DNA of 64,000 bases from Galbula dea (lineage: Eukaryota; Chordata; Aves; Piciformes; Galbulidae): contig VWZX01001051.1 in assembly GCA_013399015.1 (NCBI GenBank), positions 62,001 to 126,000 of the forward strand. The letters are read 5' to 3'. How positions within the stretch are numbered: the first letter of the stretch is position 1; every line of letters begins with the position of its first letter. The translations under genes and the position numbers were made by a program. Shown piece by piece: positions 46,394-58,268 of the stretch. The notes under the pieces were generated by a model. That model had not been told where the DNA came from. It made no database searches and saw only the letters and a program-made list of their open reading frames with translations.

Positions 46394-48954
46394 GTCTATT
46401 CATTCATTTATCTCTGCAAAACAGTTCAAAACATAATAAGATAATTACTTGTTTTATAGTTCGCTGGTGTCTCTAGAGCAAAAAAAGGCAGGAATAAAAA
46501 ATGTAAAAGAGCATAGTTCAAGTATATTTGCTTCTGACACAAATATTTTAATGAAGTAATACATTTGTGTAGATCATAATTTTTCAGTGTGAAGCATTTT
46601 CTGTATCTTCGCTCTCATTCACAGAAGAGAATTAAATGGGAAACTCCAACATCCCAGTGCAACTACAATGCAAATTTGTCTCTATTTTGAATTTGTATGA
46701 TTATCTTCATATTCTTATCTTTAACACATATGTACTAGTGCAGATATCATAATGACAGTATTCTTCGCTTCTCATTTTCTTTTAGTGTTGTTTCTTTACT
46801 ATATTTAATTCTATGAATTTGAAACTTTTAAGAGTAAAAAGAGGAATATGATTCTCTGCATGCCTGTATCTCCTGTTCACTTATACCATCATGGTAAAAC
46901 AGATGTAAAGCATTACTGAAACTGGCTAACAGAATTTATAGTCACATAACTTTATGTAAGTGAAAACAGAAGCAGAAGAGCAGTGTAAATCAAACCATTT
47001 ATGAGGGGGAGCTGTGTGATGAGAGGCATGTGCTGTTAAGCACCTGCCAGCAAACAGGTGGCTTCAGGCCGACTTCTCTCTTGAAAGAATTTCATTTTCT
47101 TTTAGAAAGTTTGAGATAATTTTGAATCCTGGCCACTGTGCTTAGAAAGATGCCTTCCAGCTTCTCAAGTCTGCAAGGCAACTCAGGGAAAGACACACTC
47201 AGTCACTCCTGCTTGCATCTGAATTCATGGTTCGTAAGAACTTTGCAACCTTATACTTATGCATTATCATATCAGAGTTTGTTTATATAAGTCGGTTGAT
47301 TACACCAGAGCCATCCTCATCTTGTCCTTGCTGTAATCAACGTCTTTTTATACCAATATTCTAATTCTGGAGGATTATGGTTTTCTTTCCCAGCAAGGGA
47401 ACTTGTCAAAGCAAAGAGCAAACTGACTTCACCTACATTCTTCTCATTGTGAGAGGTCGTTCTGCATTCTGTAGTAACTGTAGTATGTCTCTATCTCTCA
47501 TGCTGCTAACGGCTGCAATGTTACTGGTGGGAAATAGCTCCATTAGTGCTTACTGCCAGGCAATCTCTTTCTATTCATGTGATTTCAATAGGATATATCT
47601 TACTTTAAAAAGCATACAAATAGACTAAGAAAACATATTCCTTTTGCGTTTTCCCATTTATTATTAAAGAACATGCACTTTATAATTTAAAAAATGTTAC
47701 TAATACTAAAGAAAAGTTGCTTTAAATAGTTTTAAAATGGGTTTACATAGAATTTCATGCATGCATGGTATATTAGAAAAATATGAGAGTTCAAAATGTT
47801 CTAGTGGTACTAATCAGCAACAGACTTGATTTTTATGCTCATACAATAAAATTGTTTGTTACAGGTGGTGTAAGTAATAAAGCTTCTACTTAGGGATGCC
47901 TGTTTCCATTAAAAGACTCAGTCTGTAATTACTTTTAATCTTGTCAAACTTAATGTCCAGCTCAGATTGAAATTTTCCATGCTATGCCTAATAGAGAGAA
48001 TTTGCTGAGGAAATATCAGTCAAAATACTTTAGCCTTTGCCCAGGAAAAGATTAGGAAAGTATTTTGATTCCTTATATTAATAACACTTTTAAAGCAGAG
48101 AAGCTCTCTCATTTCATTGTCATTCTGTCTTATTTCATCAAATAAAAATAACCATAATATAACATTTCTGTTAATGTTCTCCCAAACTTGGCCAACTGAT
48201 AAAGCATTAACAAATTACAACATGCAGATGGCAATCAATGTTCTACTCTGTCTACTGTGACCCATCCACTCCAAACTCATTTGTGTGTATTAGTTTGGGC
48301 TGGAAAGATAGAATATATCTAGGCTGTTGACACAGTAATTGGCAGTAACATGGTGAATGCAAGAAGCATCCAATTTCAGAAAGTTTGCAGGAAAGTAGGG
48401 CTCCTTGGCTTCACAGAGGCCACTGCTGGAAACCTGTTGTTTTGTCTTCACCAGGGAAGAGGGAGGAGTTGTTGAGAGCTGAAGGTAGTGGGATATGACA
48501 GTCCTGTCAAGTCACTAAGCAGAAAGGGAAGATACAGTTGCTGATGAACATGTATAAGGATGCTGAAGTTCTATGAAGTGATAGCACTTGGTGCCCTTCC
48601 CTTTTGTTAAGTGCCTGATGCCACCTCCTCCTCCCCTTTCACATCTTCCTTCCTCCAGGAGCTGTGCTATGCACATTTCTTCCTGGAAGGCTGTACTAAC
48701 TAAACTGGTGCTTACAAATACAGCCTCAGAGGGATGGCAATGCAGGGGGAGGAGGAGAAGATGGTCACAGGTGGTTGGAATCAAGAAGGTGTATGAAAAC
48801 ATTCAAGACCAGACTAGCTTGAAATGTACCTTCCTGCTGATTGTCCCAGAAATGTTTTGGAGTGCCATGGATCAGCTGAGATCCAAGGTGCTGAGATGAG
48901 AGCTGGCACCCTCAGGCAGGGGGGATGTACTGAGTTCCAAGAGTTTAGTTAGCC
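46394..48954. other. Unannotated stretch
   Basis: No gene or repeat recognised. Overlapping open frames at 48515-48899 lie on opposite strands and show no family. Confidence 0.55.
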
Positions 48955-49130
48955 ATGGGATAGCTAGGCAATAGAAGAAGGATCTTGAAGGAGGATAAAA
49001 GGAATGGAAATGTGCTGAGGTGGTTTGGAGATTGGAAGGAAGAGCAGAAGAAAGAGCTAAGGAGGAACATGAGGAAAAGGAGGTGAGAGAGATGCAGGAG
49101 GGATGGAGTCAGGAAGGTAAGAGCCTGAAA
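48955..49130. repeat. Purine-rich (G/A) region
   Basis: The plus strand is strongly enriched for G and A over about 175 bp (patterns such as GGAAGGAAGAGCAGAAGAAAG and GAGGAAAAGGAGG), with scattered pyrimidines. It has no exact unit. It could adopt triplex-like structures, but nothing more can be said. Confidence 0.6.
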
Positions 49131-49549
49131 GGGACATGATGTTGGTTACACACATGGAAAGAAATAAAGACAGAGCACTTACAGGCATGTGGTGGTCTCC
49201 TCCACCACTCTAAAAGGGTTGAAGAAGATGGAGATAGAGAGTCTGAGAATTGACACAGCTCCAGAAATGTCTGTCCTTTATGTATAAGCAGGAGACTACG
49301 TGCTCACAGAATGTGTGTCAAACAAATTATCACAGAGGTATTTATTATAAAATGCATCATTATGCGATGATAAGTATGGTCACTCCTTTCCAAAATATTC
49401 CCATCTTATTAAGTATGAATAACACAACGAAGTAAGAAACTAATGACCAGAGCAGTAGTGGATAATAATGGATTAATGGTCCAAGTACCTCTGTTGCACC
49501 CATTCAGAAGCTCAGTGCACAAGAATGGGAAAAAAAAGAATGAGATAGA
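49131..49549. other. Unannotated stretch
   Basis: Nothing recognisable. Confidence 0.5.
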
Positions 49550-49740
49550 GATCACAGAATCATGACAGTTGGAAAGGACCCTCAAGATCATCTAGTCCAA
49601 CCGATAGCCCTACACTACTCTTATCCCTAAATCATCCCCTGAAGAAACACATCTATCCTCTTCTTAAAAACCTCCAGGGATGGGGACTCCACCACCTCCC
49701 TGGGCAGCCTATTCCAATATCTCATGGATGTCCTTGCTGC
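49550..49740 (-). mobile_element. CR1 LINE 3' end, antisense
   Basis: Plus-strand ATCACAGAATCATGACAG, TTGGAAAGGACCCTCAAG and ATCATCTAGTCCAACCG are the reverse complement of a CR1 3' untranslated end. Further on, ACCTCCAGGGATGGGGACTC and CTCCCTGGGCAGCCTATTCC reverse-complement the last coding blocks. The element ends (its 3' terminus) near 49550. Its 5' side stops near 49740, a 5'-truncated copy of about 190 bp. Confidence 0.93.
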
Positions 49741-52700
49741 TAGCCTTTGTGAGAGGCTAGACAGTTCATTTAAACCAGACTGTCAGTGTGTGCTTTTGGA
49801 TATCTCAAGGAACACACCTTAGCTCCATTTTGTCAGAAAAGAACAAGAAGTTCTGCTTTCAGCAGACAAAGATGTAAAATGCATACAAATGCTATCAAAG
49901 TACTAAGTATTTTGGAAAACTCACATCTGTGTGTTTCAAATTAACACCCTGAAGAATGGATACTTTAGATAATTTTGGCCTTAAGCTGATTATGATAATT
50001 CCATATGTGTGAAATGGAGTTACCCCACAGAAGGACTGTGCAAATAAATTCATTAGCTTCTTGAAAAAATGCACTGGATGCACTGGCAAGCATTTAGAAA
50101 AGCTCATGAGAAAATGAACAATTCTGTGATCAGAATGGGTTCAATAAATAATGAATAGATCCATCCACCTGCAATAATGAAGAATAAACAAATAAATCAA
50201 CATCAAGCTATCCTTTCAAGGAATACTCTTTATTCTTACACTTCAGCAGACAGGGTTCCGAAGGAAAAAAAGGATGGAAGTCTACCAGTCAAAACCATAC
50301 CAAGAAATACAGGGAGCCCAGTTAATTTAGCCTGAGCCAATTTTGCAATTTCGATGTGGATTTCAGGAGCTGGAGGAAATGTTTTATCACATGATACTGG
50401 AGATTTCAATCCCTACTTAATTATTTGGTATGAATACAGTAAGTATGGCTCCAGAAAGTTTTTCCTCAGGAGATACTTTCATTAAAAGAAAATGTTTTCT
50501 TTTGCACCACCACTGAGGTGGAGGCAAAGCTCTCATTTAAATTCAGAGTTGGGAAGACTGAAGCTGTTTACTGTGCTCCTAAATCTACAGTATTCATCTG
50601 AGGTTTTTGTTATTATTACGACTATTCGATAAAAGTCAGACTTTGGACATGTACTGCTGTGTAAACATTTTCTGGTACTTTTTAAGTGAATAATATCATC
50701 TGTGTGCATCTTTGGCACACTTTCCAATTTGTGTCTTTTAAAAAACATTGCATTTAGTTACTCTCTCTCAAATAATAATCATATCTTGAACTATATTGCT
50801 GCTTTTGCATGAGAAAAACAACATAAACTTGAACCTGTTTTCTTATAATTTCTCTGAGCATTAGACATAGATTTTTTCAATACAGATTTGACAGCATTTG
50901 TATAAGTTCTTTTTTAAAGTTCTGGTGAATATAACAAATCTTGAGCTCAGCTTCACTACTTGGCATTTTCACCACTGTCCCTTGTTACAAATAAAAGTTT
51001 ATACTCTAATCTTTAAGGACAGCTTATGTAAAAGGAAACATTCTTTAAGCAAAATAGTGGCATAGTTAGCTGTGCCTTTAAAACATTTCTGAACATAATG
51101 ATCAGTGTCAGGCTCACAGGAATTACAGACTACTGTGCTTCTTTCAATTTTGAATTACAGAAAGACTCAAGAGTATGTTGTCTGAAAGTCATCACACAGA
51201 ATGAGCAGTGACCACCTATTCCATAAACAGGGCATCATTTCATGGTAATTCAAGCAGTAGCACCAGTCTGACAGTTCAGGTGGAAAGAGTGACAATTTGC
51301 AGTATAAGAAGATGATTTATTATTTGCTTTCCATGGTCTTAACTCATTGCTACTGTGAGTGAATGAGAGCTCAGAAAATGAAGACTTGCTATTGTGCCTT
51401 GCCTCAAGTGACTGTTCAGCTTAGCCATAAGAGAGTTTAGGAAAGTTTAACACCGAATACTGATTTGTTGTCACCTATTACTTGTTCACAGAAATGAAGT
51501 AATCTCAGCTCTGTGTTTTGAATAGTTTCATGGGTATCATTACAGAGAGCACAATGAGTGCCCATACACATTACTTCTCTATACTACATTGATGCTCTCA
51601 GAAGTCCCAATGATTGCAATTATTTAGGAATTTTATAGTATGTGACCAGTTGTGGCATGTATTTCTGTTTCACACAACAAATTGTGATGTAAGATAATGA
51701 ACAGTTTCAGAGGGAGTGAGTATTGTAAGCAGTAATGAAAATAACAGTAGAAGATAATTTGTATAAACATCAATGTTCAACAGTCACCTGGTTATTATTA
51801 GCTTACAAATTATGCCACCCTAAATCCAAAAAAGAGGAAATAAACCAAATCATCCAATACACTAGGTCAACATCGTAGTGTTTGTAGGCTAAATCTAGAA
51901 ATCTATACAAGGAGTTTCATAGTAATTCAAAACTGGGAAGATAAAACACTTACCAAGAAACTGGATTTTTATTACTGGAATAATAAAGATGAAATTAAAC
52001 TTCATTTGTCTGGCTGGTTAACTGAAGGAAAATGATAAAAAATTTATGTGGCTTGGCCAATCATTCCCACTTTTTATGAGGAAACTTCTGTAATGGCTCT
52101 ATCAGATGATAGATTTTAAACATTTGGACTAAACTCATATCATTTTATGGTATGATTCTAAAGAGATAGAGAATAAAAAAAAGTTTAAAAAAAAGAGACA
52201 ATGTTTGTTAAAGTGAAAGGTACAATGTTAATAATTGACTACATACTCTAATATAAATACAGTATATAATATCTAAGAACTTAGTGGTGAAGTTGTCAGG
52301 AAAACAGGATTAGGACAAAACAAAATGAAATATCTTTTTCAGACAGCATATATTAGATTTTGAAAATCATGGCCAAAGAATATTGTGGAGTAGAAAACTG
52401 GAAATATGTTAAAAATGGTTAGATGAATTAATGGAAGTTACGTTAATTTGTGACTGTTTATTTTGAGACTCTACAAATACTCCTAGCTCAAGAAGGCATT
52501 AATCTTCTGAATCTTGAAGATGATTTCAGGGAAACTGGGTTTTATCCTACATAGTGCATCCATAGTTCTGGACTATACTAGACAATTTGTTATGTAACTG
52601 GGATCCTTGCTGCAACCCAGCATGTTTTATTCTTATGGTCACGATGGAGACGAGTTACTTCTGTCTCTACATACATACACATATATAGACATAGATACAG

Positions 52701-54271
52701 ATAAAGCATTCACAGATAGTAAGTTGAGCTTAATCTGCTTTTGCACATTGCTGAGGAAATTCTAAAGACTTCTTCATATCTGGGAACCTGATGAGTGGTT
52801 TTAAGAAATAAGATTAATAAGTGCACTGTTACAGTTTAAACAGAATTTTTTAATATTGCTTGCTATAAATTGTTTAAAAAACCAGTTTCTTATTGCTTTC
52901 CTATGTATTTTAAGCACTGTCCACTGCCTTTTTCTATGTCCACATTCTTCATTAGGATAATAAGAGTTCTGCCTTCTATTTTTAAATGAACTGATGCACT
53001 TCAGCCCGACACTCAGCAGTCAACAAATACGTTCTGCATGGTTCTTTGTCTGGAAGGAATCTCTGTTTTCTACTTTGAGAACAGTTGTCTCAGTAAAGAA
53101 ATATTTAGAAATAAACTAGCATGAATGAGATTGCTTATGGTCTTGTAATGCTGCTCCCTCTTTTCAGATATTAAAATGTTGGTTGAGGCCTCAAGAACAA
53201 AATAGTGCAGTAAATCAGCACCTAAACTGCATACATGAGACAAAGGTAGATTACTAAAACTAAATCTATTCACATTCTAATAAGATTTGTATATACACAA
53301 CAAAATGAAGAATACTAATGTGGTCAGATTCATTATAGTCCTGAACTGTTTGGTGTGATGCTAATTATTCTTCCATTTAAAAACTGTTGTATATGGAGGC
53401 AAGCATGTGGAGGCTTCTTGGGCAATGTAGTGGCAGCAACACTACATGAATATTAGAAGATGTAGCTTTTAATGGACCTACAATTCATACAAGGAGATAA
53501 GCTAGCCACCTCATGTCCTAAACACTTTATAGATTTATGCAAGCCACAAACAGTTGGAGACAAAAAATATTAATCTCTCTGAAGAACAGAAAACTTATAC
53601 ATTTTTGTTTTCTTGTTGCTTCATTGTCTTGCTTACAACAAGCTACAAATACAAGGAAAAAATTTCTTAATAACATACATCAGTTTAGAAATGAAACATG
53701 CAATTATGCTATCAAAATTTCATATCTTTAATAATCTTTCAGGCATGGGAAGGAGTCAAACTTCCATACTCCAAAAAACCCAAAAATTATTCTGCCTTTT
53801 GAACTAAATTGAAATTTTAATGAAAATGCTAAGAAACGTCACCAGAAAGAGCAGTAACTTCCTTGACCACAATGTCAAGCATGGAAATACAAAGTATATA
53901 GAAGGTCTGAAAATGGGAGTAATCTAGTCAAACATGGACATAGCAATGAGCAGATATTATGAGTGACCAGCTTTAGCCTAGCTTTGCTTTCACTGAAATC
54001 ACTAGCAAAACTCCAGTAAAGTCCCTGGAACTCTGCTAGTACAAAGCAGAGAATTTTTTGAAGTCATGCTGTGGAGATCTGATAGGAATCCTTTGTAAAC
54101 AGTCCTTTCCATCTGCTTACTATCTTCTCCCTGTTATTTATGCATCTCTAAAATGTGGGATGCAAGCCTGCTTCTGACTCTGAAGCTGCAGTGTGCTTCC
54201 TATCTATATCCTCACGCCGTGTCGGGTGCAGCTCAGCACTACACCAGTCTGCTCTATGCTTTGCTTTCCAG
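49741..54271. other. 4.5-kb unannotated stretch
   Basis: No gene or interspersed repeat recognised. A short TACATA/ATAGACATAGATA patch lies at 52667-52700. Open frames are all under 72 codons and without signature. Confidence 0.55.
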
Positions 54272-54321
54272 GGAAAGGCAACAGAACTATGAAGAAGAGA
54301 AAGGAACTGTAACAGTTCATG
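54272..54321 (+). other. Possible 50-bp internal exon (unassigned)
   Basis: A pyrimidine-rich acceptor (TCTGCTCTATGCTTTGCTTTCCAG) is followed by 50 bp and a near-consensus donor, CATG|GTGAGTAT. The frame open through it (part of 54153-54401) gives ERQQNYEEEKGTVTVH, an acidic, charged peptide less random-looking than most here. It would be phase 2 in and phase 1 out. I recognise no protein. A strong acceptor, an open frame and a strong donor 50 bp apart can arise by chance in 64 kb, so this is a candidate only. Confidence 0.25.
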
Positions 54322-55719
54322 GTGAGTATCTAATCACAGTGACTGATAATTTGAGCCCATTGGGCTCACCTGTCAGTCATTTTAGGTGGTGTTTAAGATG
54401 AGCCTCTGGCAACTCAGACGTACAAGTTAGAGGCAGGACAAAAGAAAGTAAAAATGTTTTAGATACATCTGCCCATACATATACACTCATACACACACTC
54501 TTTTGAGAGTCTCAGGAGAAAGTTTGCATTCTGTTTATTTTCATTGTTGGCTCCTGTCTGTTTCTATTTTACTTAATGCATTTCCAGATGCTACCGTTTC
54601 CTCTTGCAAACTGTTACAGATTTAGGCACATCTAATGCAGCTGACTTTCCCTGTAATTATTGCTTATGTGGTGAAACAGGAAAAAGCTCTTTAAATGTTA
54701 TAGTCTTCTCAGGTTTTATTATCTTGCCTTTGTAGGAGGTCCTTTTCTGTCCAATCTGGCTCTATGTGATCCAAATTCTTATATGGGCCCAGATCCAGCA
54801 TAGCTTTTAAATATTTATTTTTCTTGAAACAGAAAATTCATTCTATCCTTGCAATTTCAGTGTGATTATTTTCACATATAAAAGGTATGCATGTTTGCTT
54901 TTCACATAAAATGAAGCTTGTACCTATGTACTCTGCTCACTCCAGATAATAACTGTCCTGTTGGTGGAATACAGCTTGATGTGATAGCTTTCATTGTGTA
55001 GATGTGCAGGTAGTGCTTCAACCACCTTCTGCTTTGACTGTGTGATTTTGCTCTCCAAGCACCGTCTCATGGCTTATAAAAAGCTTTAAAATAATCCTGC
55101 ATTTCATCCTGTCTTTAAGCAAGCATCTTCCTTCAAAAGTCTATCCAGCCCTCCAATATGGCTACCATGGCAGCACATCCACTGAGTCTACTGAGTCCTA
55201 ACAGAGTTCAGGTTCCTTTATTTCTCAGAATCACAACCTTGGGAAAACAAGGAACCTACCTTTTCTATTTCATGAACACATTTGTTTTTCCTTTACAGTA
55301 ACTTGCTATATGGTATATAATGGGGACAATTCTGGGAACACAATCCATAACCAACTATCACCTCTCTGCTCTATCAAAGGTATCTTAACCTAAGATTTCA
55401 CCTTTTCCCTAATCCTTATAAAAGTCTCTCAGGAATGGAATTGAACAACTCCTAAAATGTCTCCTGGAAATTGGGTAGTGACTCTTCTTCCTAGTACCTT
55501 ATGTCACCTATTATTCTCACAGCATTTCTGGATAGCTGGCCAGCAATTCTTGTGAGGAAAGGTGAATCTCAAACACATTTTAAGGTTTTTGAGAAAGCTG
55601 CGCAGAAATAAATACAGTAAATAAAATTTAATTGTAATTTATTACATCTTATTATACAGCAGCTTGAAATTTATATCTTGGAGCACACCATTGTGTTGCA
55701 GTTTCCTAAATATCTGTCC
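54322..55719. other. Unannotated stretch
   Basis: Nothing recognisable besides short pyrimidine-rich and AT-rich runs. Confidence 0.5.
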
Positions 55720-56113
55720 TGTGTTCAGCTAGGATAGGGTTAATTTTTTCATGAGAAGCCTAGAGGGGCATCACCTAGGATAGCCAACTGAAGCAGCCAA
55801 TGGGTTGTTCGACACCATACTGACACCATACCTGCAATATAAGGGGAGGGCTGACCTGAGCAGGTGCTGTGCTTTTTGGTGTGTGTCATTGTTGGGTGAG
55901 GGGTCATGTTTTACACCTCTTGCTTCTGTATTACTTTATTAGTATTATTCCTGTTGTTTCTTCATTCTTGGTATTCTTCTATTCAACTCTTCTTAACTCA
56001 TGAGATTTTACCTTTTGCTCCTGATTTTCCTTCCCATCTCACCAGGGAGGTGGAAGAGCAGTGTGTGAGTGGCTGTGTGGGACTCAGCTGCCAGCTGGGC
56101 TTTAGCCTTTGGT
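55720..56113 (+). mobile_element. Solo avian ERV LTR, about 390 bp, plus orientation
   Basis: It starts TGTGTTCAGCTAGGATAG with AGGGTTAATTTTTTCATG following. It carries a TATA-like ATATAAG (55838-55844) and ends in the U5 block, GATTTTACCTTTTGCTCC then GACTCAGCTGCCAGC and TGGGCTTTAG. This U5 block matches, in reverse complement, the start of the 33021 LTR (GGTTTAACCCCAG... GGTAAAAAGTGAG). It therefore belongs to the same superfamily as 33021-33612 and is closer to the truncated copy at 40703-40970. Two GACACCATAC units stand in tandem at 55811-55831. The 3' end is approximate; no clear target duplication. No internal viral genes flank it. Open frames at 55906-56232 are shadows. Confidence 0.82.
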
Positions 56114-58267
56114 ACTGCTAAGGTTCTTCTATCTGCAGGTCTGTAACTTAACCTGCTTTTTCTTTTCCCTGGCAACCATTGAAGAGTTTTCACTTTCACT
56201 TTTCCTCCCTCTGTCTTTCTCTTCTCATTCATGCTCTAGTTTTTCCTAGGAAGTAACTTCCACTGTTAGAGTTAATCTATGCCATCAGCTATGGAGGCTG
56301 CTAATAAATCTTCATGTATGTCAACATCCAGTTTGCACATCATTAAGTGCTGATGAATGAAACCCTAACACCTCTGAGCTCTAGATTGCTACTTTTTGCC
56401 CCTCGATTGCATGCTTAAATTTCTGCAATGTTAGGAACTTTACCAAACACCTGTTGATCCACTTTCTAATTGTTCAAAATACTATGATACTTGTGCATGA
56501 CAGTAGGGGTTGATTATATTATATGAAACATAAAGTGCTTGACAAACTGAAAACATAATGTGCTGTTTAACTATATCAGTGAAGTCTCTCAAAAGATGGG
56601 GTATATTTTAACACCATCCTTAGATTTTGAAATGCAACTTTCAAAGCAAAGTCCCATTAGGATGGAAACCTCCTCAATTCAAGCCGTTCAGAAAACAATA
56701 AAGAGCCCTCATGTTGTCAGGACTAAGTTCCAGAATGTAGGTTTTATCTTTTATTACCTGACAGTTCATTTCTTTGTCAGCAGTGAAATTGAATAGGAAG
56801 ATCTCTTTTTAAACCTAAGTGAAAATGATTCCTGTTCCTGGCATGAAAATGTAGTTTCTCATTGTAGCTAAACAGCACACTTGGAAAGAATAAATATTAG
56901 AAACAGTCTCAATGAATTGTGTGAAACTCATATGGGCAGTTACATTCACCACCATTGCCACCTGAAAGTCCTATTTACACCAAAATGGTAACAAAAGAAC
57001 TGAAAATTATATTCTGGCATAGGCACAAGAAATTAACAAACTGCTACTAAATGTAGTAGTCCTTCAGTCACATTTGTAAGCTTAATTAACTATCTCAGAG
57101 CAAAGATTCATTTTAAATATTTACTCATCAATCCAAAGAAATAAAGACACCAGTTTTAGATACCATTAGGGTTTCTTCCATAATTTCTTTTAAATCTTCA
57201 GAACCATGATAAAGAATGCATATACTGATAGTAAGCTTCATAAAGTAAAACTATAACTTTAACCTGATGGTTGAGATTTCAGCCAGCAAAAATTCCAACT
57301 TCTAATGAAGGCTTCAAGTGAGCCCAGGTGACTTTAGGTCCATTTATCTGTAAAATCACATGGTTCTTAGGTGGTAGTAGGCAGCTAGCTTCTTAAAGGT
57401 CTCATGGAATTGATATGCTGACATGAGTCAGAAGATCAATGTGATCTTTTGGTCAAGAAAATGGACTTGGAATTAAGACATCTGGGTGCAATTCCAGGGG
57501 CCTTTACATTGACCTGAAGCAACATTTTCTTCCTGACTCTGAGAAATCCTGTCATTTCCATGTCTTTTTTCTGTCTTGTGTGGTTGCAAACTACTATGGG
57601 CAGAGATGTTCTGAACAGAGAAATTTCCTGATTTCCCAGCAAGAAGAGGAACTGAAATCCATTGCTCTCAAAGTGGTAATGTCTACTTGGAAACTACCAG
57701 TCATTAAAAAAGACAATGATCTTGATAGTGGTAAATATCCAGAAGGAGTGTGGGCATCAACAGACCCCTTCCTATTCAAGCATTCTAACCTGAGGTCAGT
57801 GAACTCAAAAGTAAAGAATTGGTGGTAATGGACATACATTTTCTGAAACAGATGTGCCTTTTCTAAGAGAGTGTGGCTTTTCATCCACTTATCCTAGACT
57901 GAGCTGTAGCCAAATCTCAACTGCAAATTAAGTTGTACCTTCCACTACTTTGGGAATGTAGCTGTTAAGTCATACAATAGTCGTTTCTCAAATTAGTCAT
58001 TGGGGTTTTTATTTTCATGAAAAATGGGAAAAAATCTTAGCAACCTCTAACAAACAAAACTTGTTTGTCTCTGAGCTGTGGTATATGAAGTGATACACAG
58101 AAACAGTTTGGTAGAGTTATCTGAAAACTGATCATACAACAATTGCCATCACTTTAACTCTGAGAGTTATTCCTTATTCATATTAAGAAAAACATGGTAC
58201 TTTGTAACAGAAAATCTCAACAACTTCTTGGTGTGTGATGGTTTGGATTAGAACAGAATTAATTCTG
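56114..58267. other. Unannotated stretch
   Basis: No gene or repeat recognised. An open frame at 57580-57828 overlaps a minus-strand one at 57594-57884. A weak microexon-like signal lies at 57640-57675 (discussed under findings). Confidence 0.5.
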
Positions 58268-58268
58268 N
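58268..58268. other. Ambiguous base (N)
   Basis: A single N in the assembly, in ordinary AT-rich sequence with no repeat beside it. It is one of two in the window; the other is at 1357. Confidence 0.95.
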
